DNA from: Variovorax paradoxus
GTDB taxonomy: Bacteria; Pseudomonadota; Gammaproteobacteria; Burkholderiales; Burkholderiaceae_C
DNA length: 64,000 nt
Direction of reading: 5' to 3'
Assembly (NCBI RefSeq): GCF_009755665.1
Contig: NZ_CP046622.1
Location: 4,836,001-4,900,000, forward strand
Position numbers and translations under genes: made by a program. This document shows, in pieces, positions 15,669 to 24,272 of this stretch. The notes under the pieces are model-generated. The model ran no database searches and had not been told where the DNA came from. It worked only from the letters and a program-made list of their open reading frames with translations. Positions within the stretch are counted from its first letter, which is position 1; every line of letters starts with the position of its first letter.

Positions 15669-17932
15669 GCAAACAGCAGAACCGGCGCATCCTGCTGGCA
15701 GACGACACGCCCGCCATTCACGAGGACTTCCGGAAAATCCTCCTGACGGAAGCCGCGGCCTCGGACCTGGACGACATGGAGGCCGCGCTGTTCGGCACCT
15801 CGGCCAGGCAGACCTCGGTGGACTTTGTGCTGGACAGTGCCTACCAGGGCCAGGAAGCGCTTGCCAAGGTGCGTGAGGCACAGGAGGCGGGCGAGCCCTA
15901 CGCCATGGCTTTCATCGACATGCGCATGCCCCCGGGCTGGGACGGCGTGGAGACGATCGAGCAGCTGTGGCGGGTCGACGCGCGCCTGCAGATCGTGATC
16001 TGTACGGCCTATGCGGACCAGTCGTGGGTCGAGGTGTTCGAGCGCCTGGACGCGCGCGACCGCCTGCTGGTGCTCAAGAAGCCGTTCGATCCGATCGAGG
16101 TGCGCCAGCTGGCCAGCGCACTCACGATGAAATGGCAGATGACGGAAGACGCCGCCTTCAAGATGAACCTGCTCGAGCAGGCCGTCGAAGAGCGCACCCG
16201 GGAGCTGTCGGACGCCAACATCATCGTGCAGAACAGCCCCACCATCCTCTACCGCCTGCGTGGCGAGCCTGCGTTCCCGCTGATCTATATCTCGCACAAC
16301 ATCACCAAGTTCGGCCACGATCCGGCCAGCCTGATGGCGAATCCGAATTGGGCAGACGTGCTGATCGACCCGGCCGACCAGGCCGGGGTTGCCGACGCGA
16401 TGGCCCGCGTGCTCGAAAAGGACGCGGAAGGCGCCTCGATCGAATACCGCCTGTGCACCGGCGACGGCGGGCGGCGCTGGGTGGAAAACCGCTATGTGCC
16501 GGTCCGCGACAAGGAAGGCCGGCTCATCGAGGTCGAGGGCATCGTCATCGACGTCACGGAGCGCAAGGCGGCGGAAGAGCAGCTCGCGAAGCTGGCGCGC
16601 ACCGACGGGCTGACCGGGCTCGCAAACCGCGCCACCCTCACCGAACGCCTGCACCAGGCCCATGCGGCCGCCCGGCGAGGCTCCATGCCGTTTGCGCTGC
16701 ACTATCTCGACCTGGATCACTTCAAGCCGGTCAACGACATGTACGGCCATCCGACCGGCGACCTGCTGCTGCGAGAAGTGGCGCAGCGCTTGAAGACCTG
16801 CACGCGCGAAACCGACGTTGTGGCCCGCCTGGGCGGCGACGAGTTTGCAGTGCTGCAAAGCGAAATGGGCGAGCCCGCGGCCGCGGGCGCCCTGGCCGCG
16901 AAGATCCAGGCGGAACTGGCGCGCCCCTACATGCTGGGCGGCAACGAAGTGCATGTGTCCGTCAGCATCGGCATTTGCCCCTACATCGCGGGCAGTGCCG
17001 GGCCGGACGAAATGCTCGTGCAGGCCGACCTCGCGCTCTACCGGTCGAAGGAAGAGGGGCGCAACCAGTTCCACTTCCACTCCGAAGAAATCGACCACGA
17101 AGTGCGCGACCGCGTGGCGCTGGGGGAAGACCTGAAGAAGGCGATCGAGCGCGAAGAGCTGGAGCTCTACTACCAGCCGCAGGTCGAGCTGTCTTCCGGA
17201 AAGATCGTGGGCGTGGAAGCGCTGCTGCGCTGGAACCACCCCGAACGCGGCCTGCTCGACGCGGGTGCGTTCGTGCCCATTGCCGAGCGCACCGGGAGCA
17301 TCGTCACGCTGGGCCGCTGGGTGCTGGACCGGGCGTGCGGTCAGATGAGCCAATGGCGCGAACAGGGCGTGGCGCCGCCCGTGCTGGCCATCAACCTGTC
17401 GCTCGGCCAGCTCAGAAAAGGCGCCGAGCTGGTTCGCGACGTGGTCGACTGCCTTGCGAAGTGGCAGCTCAACCCTTCCGACCTGGAGTTCGACGTGACC
17501 GAGTCGACGCTGGCCCAGATGACATGGAGCCATAACGACGTGCTGCCGCAGTTGCGGGCGCTCGGCGTGCGAATTGCCATCGATGACTTCGGCACCGAAT
17601 ATTCGTCGTTCGAATACCTGCGGACCTACCGCGTGAACCACCTGAAGATCGCGCAATCGATGCTCAAGCGAGCCATCGACGACCCCGACAGCGCGGCCAC
17701 CGTTCGCGCCATCATGAACTTGGCGCGGGAGGCCCGCATCGGCATCATCGTCGAGGGGCTGGAGACGGAAGCGCAGCGCGCCTTTCTGCATTCGACGGGC
17801 TCCACCACCCTTGCACAGGGCTATTACTTCAGCGAGGCCGTGGTCGCCGACGAAGCGGGCGACCTCCTGCGCTCGGGCACCATGGAGCAAAGCGAGCGCA
17901 GCAAGGGCGAAGGCCAGGAGTCGGCCGGCTGA
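15665..17932 (+). CDS. Response regulator with REC, PAS, GGDEF and EAL domains
   Basis: A 755-residue cyclic-di-GMP protein. Domains in order: receiver (about 8-155, phospho-acceptor Asp about 85 in FIDMRMPPGWDG), a coiled linker, PAS/PAC (about 185-310), GGDEF (about 320-480, intact LGGDEF about 390) and EAL (about 495-740, intact EALLRW about 517, with NLS, TES, DDFG, LK and VEGLE blocks). Both a diguanylate cyclase and a phosphodiesterase activity are therefore possible. No partner histidine kinase is adjacent. Start chosen at MSKQQNRR, where it overlaps the leader ORF stop. Confidence 0.93.
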   Translation: MSKQQNRRILLADDTPAIHEDFRKILLTEAAASDLDDMEAALFGTSARQTSVDFVLDSAYQGQEALAKVREAQEAGEPYAMAFIDMRMPPGWDGVETIEQLWRVDARLQIVICTAYADQSWVEVFERLDARDRLLVLKKPFDPIEVRQLASALTMKWQMTEDAAFKMNLLEQAVEERTRELSDANIIVQNSPTILYRLRGEPAFPLIYISHNITKFGHDPASLMANPNWADVLIDPADQAGVADAMARVLEKDAEGASIEYRLCTGDGGRRWVENRYVPVRDKEGRLIEVEGIVIDVTERKAAEEQLAKLARTDGLTGLANRATLTERLHQAHAAARRGSMPFALHYLDLDHFKPVNDMYGHPTGDLLLREVAQRLKTCTRETDVVARLGGDEFAVLQSEMGEPAAAGALAAKIQAELARPYMLGGNEVHVSVSIGICPYIAGSAGPDEMLVQADLALYRSKEEGRNQFHFHSEEIDHEVRDRVALGEDLKKAIEREELELYYQPQVELSSGKIVGVEALLRWNHPERGLLDAGAFVPIAERTGSIVTLGRWVLDRACGQMSQWREQGVAPPVLAINLSLGQLRKGAELVRDVVDCLAKWQLNPSDLEFDVTESTLAQMTWSHNDVLPQLRALGVRIAIDDFGTEYSSFEYLRTYRVNHLKIAQSMLKRAIDDPDSAATVRAIMNLAREARIGIIVEGLETEAQRAFLHSTGSTTLAQGYYFSEAVVADEAGDLLRSGTMEQSERSKGEGQESAG

Positions 17933-18128
17933 CTGCGGGCACTGCCCTGCGCCGGCGTGGCGGACGCCCGGCCTACGTATGTAGGCACTTGCCCACGCGC
18001 ATGAACTGATTTCTCCCGCAAGCCGCAGCCGCCGCAGCGTTCAACCTGCAGTCAGGCTCGCAAAGGCTCCGCGCCCTTTGTGCGGCTTCTCATTGCGGTT
18101 CCTCCTCACGGCGCATTCGTGCGTCGTT

Positions 18129-18155
18129 AAGCGCTCCTTCGGGAGCGCTTTTTTT
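18129..18155 (+). terminator. Rho-independent terminator with TTCG loop
   Basis: AAGCGCTCC (18129-18137), TTCG loop, GGAGCGCTT (18142-18150), followed by a run of seven T to 18155. It is about 200 bases after the GGDEF/EAL stop. The gap 17933-18128 holds another hairpin (GCCTAC-GTAT-GTAGGC at 17971-17986) and a CCTCCTC stretch (18101-18107), so this end may belong to a small RNA as well as to the upstream mRNA. Confidence 0.9.
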
Positions 18156-18171
18156 GCCCGGTATGTTTCTT

Positions 18172-18918
18172 TCAGTGTGTTTCGCGGCGCAATTGCTGCA
18201 CGTCTTCATGCAGCGACTGCGCCCAGGCGCGGCGCTCGCGGCCCAGCGAAGACTGCGGCTCGCCGAAGCGAACGATGGCCAAGAGGGGCGGTGCGCGCAG
18301 CGTGTTCCACAGCGAGGTCAGCAGGTTGTCGTCGTCGATGTAGCGCGGCGCCTGGCTGGTTTCTCCGGTGGCCGCGTCGGCAAAGCGCAGAGCGGCGGGC
18401 AGCACCGGCGCGCCCGACGAGATGGCGGCCTGCAGCAGGTTGGCGTGAAAGGGCAGCAGCCCCCGGCCGTCGCCGGTGGTGCCTTCGGGAAACACGCCGA
18501 TGCGGTCGCCGCCTTGCAGGGCCTCGGTCATGTGGTGCACCACCCGCAACGCATCGCGCCGGCGTTCGCGCTCAATGTAGAGCGAACCGGCGCCGGTGGA
18601 CATCGTGCCGATCAGCGGCCAGTGCTTCACGCCCGCCTTCGAGACAAAGCGCACGTGGCAGGCGGCATGAATGGCGGTGATGTCCAGCCACGAGAGATGG
18701 TTGCAGATGAGCAGCACCGGCCCGTTGGCGGGCGGCGTGCCCTGCACCTTGAGCGTGACGCCCATGATCTCGAGCAGGCGCCGCGACCACTGCTGCACCC
18801 GCAGGTTGCGCTCCTCCTGCGAAAGCCTTGGAAAGGTGAAGCGGATCGTCCACCACCCGCCCAGCGCGTGCCCTACCGCATGCAGCAGGCGCCAGCAGGC
18901 CTTCAGCGAACGGACCAT
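18172..18918 (-). CDS. plsC: 1-acyl-sn-glycerol-3-phosphate acyltransferase family protein
   Basis: A 248-residue PlsC-type lysophospholipid acyltransferase. The catalytic H-x4-D motif is NHLSWLD (about 73-79) and the phosphate-binding motif is FPEGTT (about 143-148). An N-terminal hydrophobic/amphipathic stretch would anchor it to the inner membrane. It is the last gene of the yqgE-ruvX-pyrR-pyrB-pyrC' unit, 26 bases after pyrC'. A related family, ornithine-lipid acyltransferases, cannot be excluded. Confidence 0.88.
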   Translation of the reverse strand: MVRSLKACWRLLHAVGHALGGWWTIRFTFPRLSQEERNLRVQQWSRRLLEIMGVTLKVQGTPPANGPVLLICNHLSWLDITAIHAACHVRFVSKAGVKHWPLIGTMSTGAGSLYIERERRRDALRVVHHMTEALQGGDRIGVFPEGTTGDGRGLLPFHANLLQAAISSGAPVLPAALRFADAATGETSQAPRYIDDDNLLTSLWNTLRAPPLLAIVRFGEPQSSLGRERRAWAQSLHEDVQQLRRETH

Positions 18919-18944
18919 CGAGACGTGTGCCCTCTTTCTTCTCT

Positions 18945-20228
18945 TCAGCCGTGGACTATGCGGCCCGCAACCAGGGTGTGACGCGCTCGCCCTTGCAGCG
19001 GGTAGCCTGCAAAAGGCGTGTGCTTGCCCTGGCTCTTGAGCGCATCAGGCTGCACCTGCCATTCGAGGGCCGGATCGAACACGCACAGGTCGGCCACGCC
19101 ACCCTCCGCCAAGCGGCCGATGCCGGTGCCCGCATCGGCGGCCGCCAGCAAACGCGCGGGCGCGGAGGTAACCACCTCCAGCGCGCGCGCAATGCCGGCG
19201 CCGCTGCGCTCGCCCCATTGCAGCGCCAGCGGGAGCAGCAGCTCGAGCCCGGTTGCGCCGGGTTCGGCCTCGGCAAAAGGCAGCGTCTTGGCGTCGGCCT
19301 CGACCGGCGTGTGGTCGGACACCAGCGCGTCGATGGTGCCGTCGGCCAGCGCGGCCGAGAGCGCATCGCGGTCGCCCTGCTGGCGCAGTGGCGGGTTCAG
19401 GCGCGCGCGGCTGTCGAAAAAGCCGATGTCCGTGTCGGCCAGGTGCAGCGAATTGATGCTCACGTCGCAGGTGAGCGGCAAGCCTTGCGCCTTGGCTTCG
19501 CGCACCAGCGCCACGCCGCGGGCGCTTGAGATGCGGCACAGGTGCACGCGCGCGCCGGTGCTCTTCATGAGCTCGATGATCGTGAAGATGGCAATGGTTT
19601 CCGCCGACACGGGCACGCCGGACAGGCCCAGCCGCGTGGCCAACGGGCCGCTCGCGGCCACACCCTTGCCCAGGTCGCGGTCCTGCGGGCGCAGCCACAC
19701 GGTGTAGCCGAAGGTGCTTGCGTAGAGCAGCGCGCGCTGCAGCACCTGCGTGTCCGCAAGGGGTACGTCGGCCTGGCTGAAGCCGATGCAGCCGGCTTCG
19801 GTGAGCTCGGCCATCTCGGTGAGCACGCCGCCGGCCAGGCTGCGCGTGAGCGCGCCCAGCGGGAACAGGCGCGCGCCCTGCAGCTTCTCGGCGCGGAACT
19901 TGAGCATTTCGACCAGGCCGGGCTCGTCGAGCACGGGGTCGGTGTCGGGCGGGCACACGAGGCTGGTGACGCCGCCCGCAATGGCCGCGGCCATTTCGCT
20001 CTCGAGCATGCCCTCGTGCTCGTAGCCGGGCTCGCGCAGGCGCGCGGCCAGGTCGACGAGGCCGGGGGCGACGATGCAGCCCGCGGCATCGATGGTGCGC
20101 TCGGCCTTGAAGCCGGCCGGCACGCTGCCGATTCCGGCGATCTTGCCGTCGGCAATGGCGATGTCGGCTTTCTTGTCGGTGCCCGAAGCGGGGTCGACCA
20201 CGCGGCCGTTGGTGATCAGTGTGTTCAT
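18945..20228 (-). CDS. pyrC': Dihydroorotase-like protein without the metal-binding His-x-His (pyrC')
   Basis: A 427-residue amidohydrolase-fold protein of the PyrC/PyrX type. Active enzymes have DLHVHLREPG at the first metal site. Here it reads [10 protein letters not shown], so both histidines (positions 61 and 63) are replaced by Ala and Arg. The later SDHTP block is kept. In Pseudomonas such inactive PyrC' proteins associate with aspartate transcarbamoylase and are needed for its assembly. It overlaps pyrB by 4 bases (ATGA), in keeping with a structural partner role. A catalytically active pyrC must then lie elsewhere in the genome. Confidence 0.9.
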   Translation of the reverse strand: MNTLITNGRVVDPASGTDKKADIAIADGKIAGIGSVPAGFKAERTIDAAGCIVAPGLVDLAARLREPGYEHEGMLESEMAAAIAGGVTSLVCPPDTDPVLDEPGLVEMLKFRAEKLQGARLFPLGALTRSLAGGVLTEMAELTEAGCIGFSQADVPLADTQVLQRALLYASTFGYTVWLRPQDRDLGKGVAASGPLATRLGLSGVPVSAETIAIFTIIELMKSTGARVHLCRISSARGVALVREAKAQGLPLTCDVSINSLHLADTDIGFFDSRARLNPPLRQQGDRDALSAALADGTIDALVSDHTPVEADAKTLPFAEAEPGATGLELLLPLALQWGERSGAGIARALEVVTSAPARLLAAADAGTGIGRLAEGGVADLCVFDPALEWQVQPDALKSQGKHTPFAGYPLQGRARHTLVAGRIVHG

Positions 20229-21187
20229 GCTTCGTTACCTGCGACGATGCTCATGACGGCCATTCGCACCGCGATGCCGAAGGTGACTTGCGGAAGGATC
20301 ACGCTCTGCTTGCCGTCGACCACGGCGGAGTCGATCTCGACACCGCGGTTGATCGGCCCCGGGTGCATCACGATTGCATCCGGCTTGGCCAGCTGCAGCT
20401 TCTCGGGTGTGAGGCCGTAGGTCTTGAAGAACTCCTGCGACGAGGGCAGCAGCGCGCCGCTCATGCGCTCGTTCTGCAGGCGCAGCATGATGATGACGTC
20501 GCAGTCCTTGATGCCTTCTTCGAGCGTGTGGCACACACGCACACCCATGCCGGCCATGTCGCCGGGCACCAGGGTCTTGGGGCCGACCACGCGCACTTCG
20601 GCGCAGCCCAGCGTGGTGAGCGCATGGATGTCGGAGCGCGCCACGCGCGAATGCAGCACGTCGCCGACGATGGCGACCGTGAGGTTGGCAAAGTCCTTCT
20701 TGTAGTGGCGGATCGTGTACATGTCGAGCAGCCCCTGCGTGGGATGCGCGTGGCGGCCGTCGCCGGCGTTCACCACGTGCACGTGCGGTGCCACATGCTG
20801 CGCAATGAGGTACGGCGCGCCCGACTCGCTGTGGCGCACCACGAACAGGTCCGCCGCCATCGCGCTCAGGTTGGCAATGGTGTCGAGCAGCGACTCGCCC
20901 TTGGTGGCCGAGGAGCGCGCGATGTCGAGGTTGATGACGTCGGCCGACAGGCGCTTGGCCGCGATCTCGAAGGTGGTGCGGGTGCGGGTGCTGTTCTCGA
21001 AGAACAGGTTGAACACGCTCTTGCCGCGCAACAGCGGCACCTTCTTCACCTCGCGGTCGCTCACGCTCGTGAAGTTGGCGGCGGTGTCCAGGATGTGCGT
21101 GACGATGTCCTTGGGCAGCCCCTCGATCGACAGCAGGTGGATCAGTTCGCCGTTCTTGTTGAGTTGCGGATTTCGCTTGTAGAGCAT
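20225..21187 (-). CDS. pyrB: Aspartate carbamoyltransferase catalytic subunit
   Basis: A 320-residue ATCase that makes N-carbamoyl-L-aspartate in pyrimidine synthesis. The carbamoyl-phosphate loop [13 protein letters not shown] (about 57-69), [12 protein letters not shown] and the [12 protein letters not shown] aspartate-binding block are intact. Its start overlaps the pyrR stop by one base (TGATG) and its end overlaps pyrC' by four. No pyrI regulatory gene is present, in keeping with the PyrB/PyrC' dodecamer type. Confidence 0.97.
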   Translation of the reverse strand: MLYKRNPQLNKNGELIHLLSIEGLPKDIVTHILDTAANFTSVSDREVKKVPLLRGKSVFNLFFENSTRTRTTFEIAAKRLSADVINLDIARSSATKGESLLDTIANLSAMAADLFVVRHSESGAPYLIAQHVAPHVHVVNAGDGRHAHPTQGLLDMYTIRHYKKDFANLTVAIVGDVLHSRVARSDIHALTTLGCAEVRVVGPKTLVPGDMAGMGVRVCHTLEEGIKDCDVIIMLRLQNERMSGALLPSSQEFFKTYGLTPEKLQLAKPDAIVMHPGPINRGVEIDSAVVDGKQSVILPQVTFGIAVRMAVMSIVAGNEA

Positions 21188-21684
21188 CAGCGGTTCTCCT
21201 CGACCTTGAGGCTGAAGGCGCCATCGTCTGCACGTGCGAGCGCGAGCAGCTGCGTGTCCGGCAGCGTGAGTTTCGCAGCCGCGAAATCGGCCGCCACCGG
21301 CAGCTCGCGCCCACCTCTGTCGACCAGCACCGCAAGCCGTACACAGGCCGGGCGGCCGAAGTCGAACAGCTCGTTGAGCACCGCGCGGATGGTGCGGCCG
21401 GTGTAGAGCACGTCGTCCAGCAGCAGCACGTCGGCGCCATTCACATCGAAGGGCAGCGCGGTCTGCGCGCTGGCCGAAAGGCCGCGGCGCGCGAAGTCGT
21501 CGCGGTGCATGGCCGACGAAATGACGCCTGGCGCGCCGGCAAGGCCCAGGTCTTTTTGCAGCCGCTCGACCAGCCAGGCGCCGCCGGAGGTAATACCCAC
21601 CAGCTTTGTCTCTGTGCGCATCAGCGTTTTCACGCCGTTCAGCAGCTCCTTGTAGAGCGCTTCGGCATCGGGTATTGAACTCAA
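21187..21684 (-). CDS. pyrR: PyrR uracil phosphoribosyltransferase / pyr operon regulator
   Basis: A 165-residue PRTase-fold protein with the PRPP motif [17 protein letters not shown] (about 90-106). The family converts uracil plus PRPP to UMP and in some bacteria also binds pyr mRNA. No ATG gives a full-length protein. The start is read as TTG at 21684, where TTGA overlaps the ruvX stop and GAGGAG lies 6 bases upstream. No PyrR-type attenuator is visible before pyrB because the genes overlap, so an RNA-binding role here is uncertain. Confidence 0.93.
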   Translation of the reverse strand: MSSIPDAEALYKELLNGVKTLMRTETKLVGITSGGAWLVERLQKDLGLAGAPGVISSAMHRDDFARRGLSASAQTALPFDVNGADVLLLDDVLYTGRTIRAVLNELFDFGRPACVRLAVLVDRGGRELPVAADFAAAKLTLPDTQLLALARADDGAFSLKVEENR

Positions 21685-22130
21685 GGGAGGCTCCTCAAAA
21701 ATTGTTCCAGGATGATGCAGGCGGAAGCGGCATCGGCGTCTCGTGCGCCCGAGGCCAGCGCCTCTGTGGTGCTGTAGCGCTCGTCGACCTCGAACACCTG
21801 GAGATTGAAACGGCCGCGCAGCTGGCGCGCGAACTTCTGCGCGCGGCGGGTGTTCTCGTGGGGGGCGCCGTCGGGGTGATACGGCACACCGACCACCAGC
21901 GCGTCGGGCTGCCATTCCTTGATGCGCGCCTCGACCTGCGCAAAGCGGGCATCGCCCTCGGCCTTGATGGTGGCCTGCGGCGTGGCGGCGCCCAGCAAGC
22001 GGTTTCCGCTCGCGACGCCAGTTCGCTTCAGGCCGAAGTCGAAGGCCAGGAAGCTCTGGAAATGGGAGGGAACGGCAACGGAAACAGGAGAAGCGGAGGG
22101 AACGGGAGCGTCTGGCATGGCAGCGGCCAT
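21681..22130 (-). CDS. ruvX: RuvX/YqgF pre-16S rRNA nuclease / Holliday junction resolvase-like
   Basis: A 149-residue RNase H-fold protein with the YqgF motifs [13 protein letters not shown] (about 30-42), VGVPYHPDG and DERYSTTEA. The family matures 16S rRNA 5' ends. It has a Pro/Ser/Val-rich N-terminal extension of about 25 residues before the fold. The ATG at 22130 overlaps the yqgE stop (TGATG); a GTG one codon earlier and an ATG at about 22118 are alternatives. Confidence 0.9.
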   Translation of the reverse strand: MAAAMPDAPVPSASPVSVAVPSHFQSFLAFDFGLKRTGVASGNRLLGAATPQATIKAEGDARFAQVEARIKEWQPDALVVGVPYHPDGAPHENTRRAQKFARQLRGRFNLQVFEVDERYSTTEALASGARDADAASACIILEQFLRSLP

Positions 22131-22729
22131 CACGCGTGTCCCGCTTCCGGCGACAGTTTCCAGGCTTCCAGGCCCAGCAGCATCAGCGCCTTGTCGTAGC
22201 GCTGCTCGATGGGCGTGTCGAAGATCACGGCCGGATCGGCGCTCACGGTGAGCCAGCTGTTCTCGGCCAGTTCCGACTCGAGCTGGCCCTCACCCCAGGC
22301 CGAATAGCCCAGCGAAACCAGCACCTTGCGCGGTCCGGCGCCGGTAGCCAGGGCCTCCAGCACATCCTTGGAGGTGGTCATTTCAAGGCCGCCCGGAATG
22401 GTCATGGTCGAGGCATAGACCGACTCTTCGGGTTTTTCGGCATGCGAGAACACGGGCTCGTGCAGCACGAAGCCGCGCTCGGTTTGCACCGGGCCACCCT
22501 GGAAAACCGGCGCGTCGCCGAGTTCGGGGCGGGCCAGGTGGAGTTCGATCTTCTCGAACAGCACCTTGAGATTGATGTCGCTGGGCTTGTTGATCACAAG
22601 CCCGAGCGCACCGCGTTCGCTGTGCTCGCAGAGGTAGACGACGCTGCGGTTGAAAGTTTTATCTTCCATCCCCGGCATCGCTATCAAAAAGTGATGCGTG
22701 AGGTTCATCGGGGCAGAATCGGAAGCCAT
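22130..22729 (-). CDS. yqgE: YqgE/AlgH family protein (UPF0301)
   Basis: A 199-residue protein of the AlgH/YqgE family, seen in MNLTHHFLIAMPGMED, GALGLVINKP, VFQGGPVQTERGFVLH and LGYSAWGEGQLESEL. Function in the family is not settled. It is first of the six-gene unit that ends in plsC. Its ATG is back to back with the ATG of the divergent photolyase gene (CATATG), so its promoter must lie inside the photolyase coding region. A shorter start at MNLTHH (22708) is possible. Confidence 0.92.
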   Translation of the reverse strand: MASDSAPMNLTHHFLIAMPGMEDKTFNRSVVYLCEHSERGALGLVINKPSDINLKVLFEKIELHLARPELGDAPVFQGGPVQTERGFVLHEPVFSHAEKPEESVYASTMTIPGGLEMTTSKDVLEALATGAGPRKVLVSLGYSAWGEGQLESELAENSWLTVSADPAVIFDTPIEQRYDKALMLLGLEAWKLSPEAGHA

Positions 22730-24229
22730 ATGCCGCCGATTTTACTGGCCGTCGACAAGACCTATCCCAAAGGGCTCATGTGGTTTCGCCGCGACCTGCG
22801 CGTGGAGGACAACGCGGCGCTCTACCACGCCCTGCGGGCCTGCCGCCAGGTGGTGTGCGTTTTCGTGTTCGACCGGGCCATCCTGGACCCCCTTCCCCGC
22901 GCCGACCGGCGGGTGGAGTTCATCCGCGAGTCGCTCGTGGAGCTCGATGCCGAGCTGCGGGACCTGAGCGGCGGGCTGATCGTGCGCCATGCCGCCGCGG
23001 TCGACGAAATTCCGGCGCTCGCGCACGCGCTGGACGTGCAGGCCGTGTTCGCCAACCGGGACGACGAGCCCGACGCGCTGGCGCGCGATGCCCAGGTGCT
23101 CGGCGCGCTTGCCAATGCCGGCGTGGCTTTTCACACCTACAAGGATTCGACCGTCTTCGACCGCGACGAGGTGATGACCAAGACCGGCCAGCCCTACACG
23201 GTGTTCACGCCCTACAAGCGGGCCTGGCTGGCCAAGGTGGATTCGTTCTTTCTCAAGTCGTACCCGGTTCGGGCCTATGCCGACGCGCTGGCCGCCCCGC
23301 CCGAGGCCTGGCGCGCGCCGGTGCCCCCGCTCGAAGAAATCGGCTTTCGGCAAACCAACCTTTCCGAGCTGGAAATTCCCACGGGTACCCAGGGGGCGGC
23401 GGCGCTGTTCGAAGACTTTTTCCAGCGCATCGACCGCTACGACGCGGCGCGCAACTTTCCGGCGGTGCGGGGGCCCAGCTACCTGGGCGTGCACCTGCGC
23501 TTCGGCACGGTGTCGATCCGGCAGGTGGCGGGGGTGGCGCACCAGCTTTCGCTGCAGGGCGATGCCGGAGCGGCCACCTGGCTCAGCGAGCTGATCTGGC
23601 GGGAGTTCTACTTCCAGATCCTGGCGCACTTCCCGCACGTGCATTCGGGCGGCGAATCGAAGAGCTTTCGACCCGAGTACGACAGGATCCAGTGGCACCA
23701 TGGCAAGCACGCCGACCAGCTGTTCGAAGCCTGGTGCCAGGGCCGCACCGGCTACCCGCTGGTGGACGCGGCCATGATGCAGATCAACCAGAGCGGCTAC
23801 ATGCACAACCGCCTGCGCATGGTGACGGCAAGCTTTCTCTGCAAGGACCTGGGGCTGGACTGGCGGCGCGGCGAGCGCTACTTTGCGCTGCACCTGAACG
23901 ACTTCGAGCTGGCCTCGAACAACGGCGGCTGGCAGTGGGCAAGCTCCAGCGGCTGCGATGCGCAGCCTTACTTCCGCATCTTCAACCCCGTCACGCAGAG
24001 CGAGCGCTTCGATCCCGAGGGCAAGTTCATCCGCCGCTACCTGCCGCAGCTGGCGGGGCTGTCGGATGCCGCGATCCACTCGCCCTGGACGGCCTCGCCC
24101 GTGGAGCTGGAAGCGGCGGGCATCAAGCTCGGCGAGACCTATCCCAAGCCGGTGGTCGACCACGCCGAGGCGCGCGACAAAACGCTGCAGCGCTACGGCG
24201 CGGCGCGAGCAAAGGCGCTGCAAAAATAA
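22730..24229 (+). CDS. phrB: Deoxyribodipyrimidine photolyase
   Basis: A 499-residue class I photolyase/cryptochrome that repairs cyclobutane pyrimidine dimers with light. It has the N-terminal antenna domain (GLMWFRRDLRVEDNAAL) and the FAD domain (ELIWREFYFQIL, GRTGYPLVDAAMMQINQSGYMHNRLRMV, NNGGWQWASSSGCDAQPYFRIFNP). The start at 22730 is chosen because family members carry a KGL-WFRRD segment after a short lead. An ATG at 22778 with AAAGGG upstream is an alternative. A hairpin terminator overlaps its end. Confidence 0.95.
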   Translation: MPPILLAVDKTYPKGLMWFRRDLRVEDNAALYHALRACRQVVCVFVFDRAILDPLPRADRRVEFIRESLVELDAELRDLSGGLIVRHAAAVDEIPALAHALDVQAVFANRDDEPDALARDAQVLGALANAGVAFHTYKDSTVFDRDEVMTKTGQPYTVFTPYKRAWLAKVDSFFLKSYPVRAYADALAAPPEAWRAPVPPLEEIGFRQTNLSELEIPTGTQGAAALFEDFFQRIDRYDAARNFPAVRGPSYLGVHLRFGTVSIRQVAGVAHQLSLQGDAGAATWLSELIWREFYFQILAHFPHVHSGGESKSFRPEYDRIQWHHGKHADQLFEAWCQGRTGYPLVDAAMMQINQSGYMHNRLRMVTASFLCKDLGLDWRRGERYFALHLNDFELASNNGGWQWASSSGCDAQPYFRIFNPVTQSERFDPEGKFIRRYLPQLAGLSDAAIHSPWTASPVELEAAGIKLGETYPKPVVDHAEARDKTLQRYGAARAKALQK

Positions 24230-24251
24230 AGGGGCCCGGCGGGCCCCTTTA
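24228..24251. terminator. Bidirectional terminator between phrB and chpA
   Basis: AAAGGGGCCC (24228-24237) pairs with GGGCCCCTTT (24241-24250) around a GGC loop. On the minus strand it is followed by TTTATTTTTG, a good T-run for ending the chpA transcript. On the plus strand only a short TTT follows, and the stem begins inside the phrB stop codon. Confidence 0.88.
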
Positions 24252-24272
24252 CTGGTCGAGCTCCGGAGAGCG

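Noticed and set aside
15575..17890. Minus-strand frame of about 770 codons opposite the GGDEF/EAL gene
   Set aside because: The plus strand carries four intact domains; the minus-strand product shows none.
18101..18107. CCTCCTC read as a ribosome site on the minus strand (GAGGAGG)
   Set aside because: No start codon with an open frame follows at a suitable distance on the minus strand, since the region runs into the gap after the GGDEF/EAL gene.
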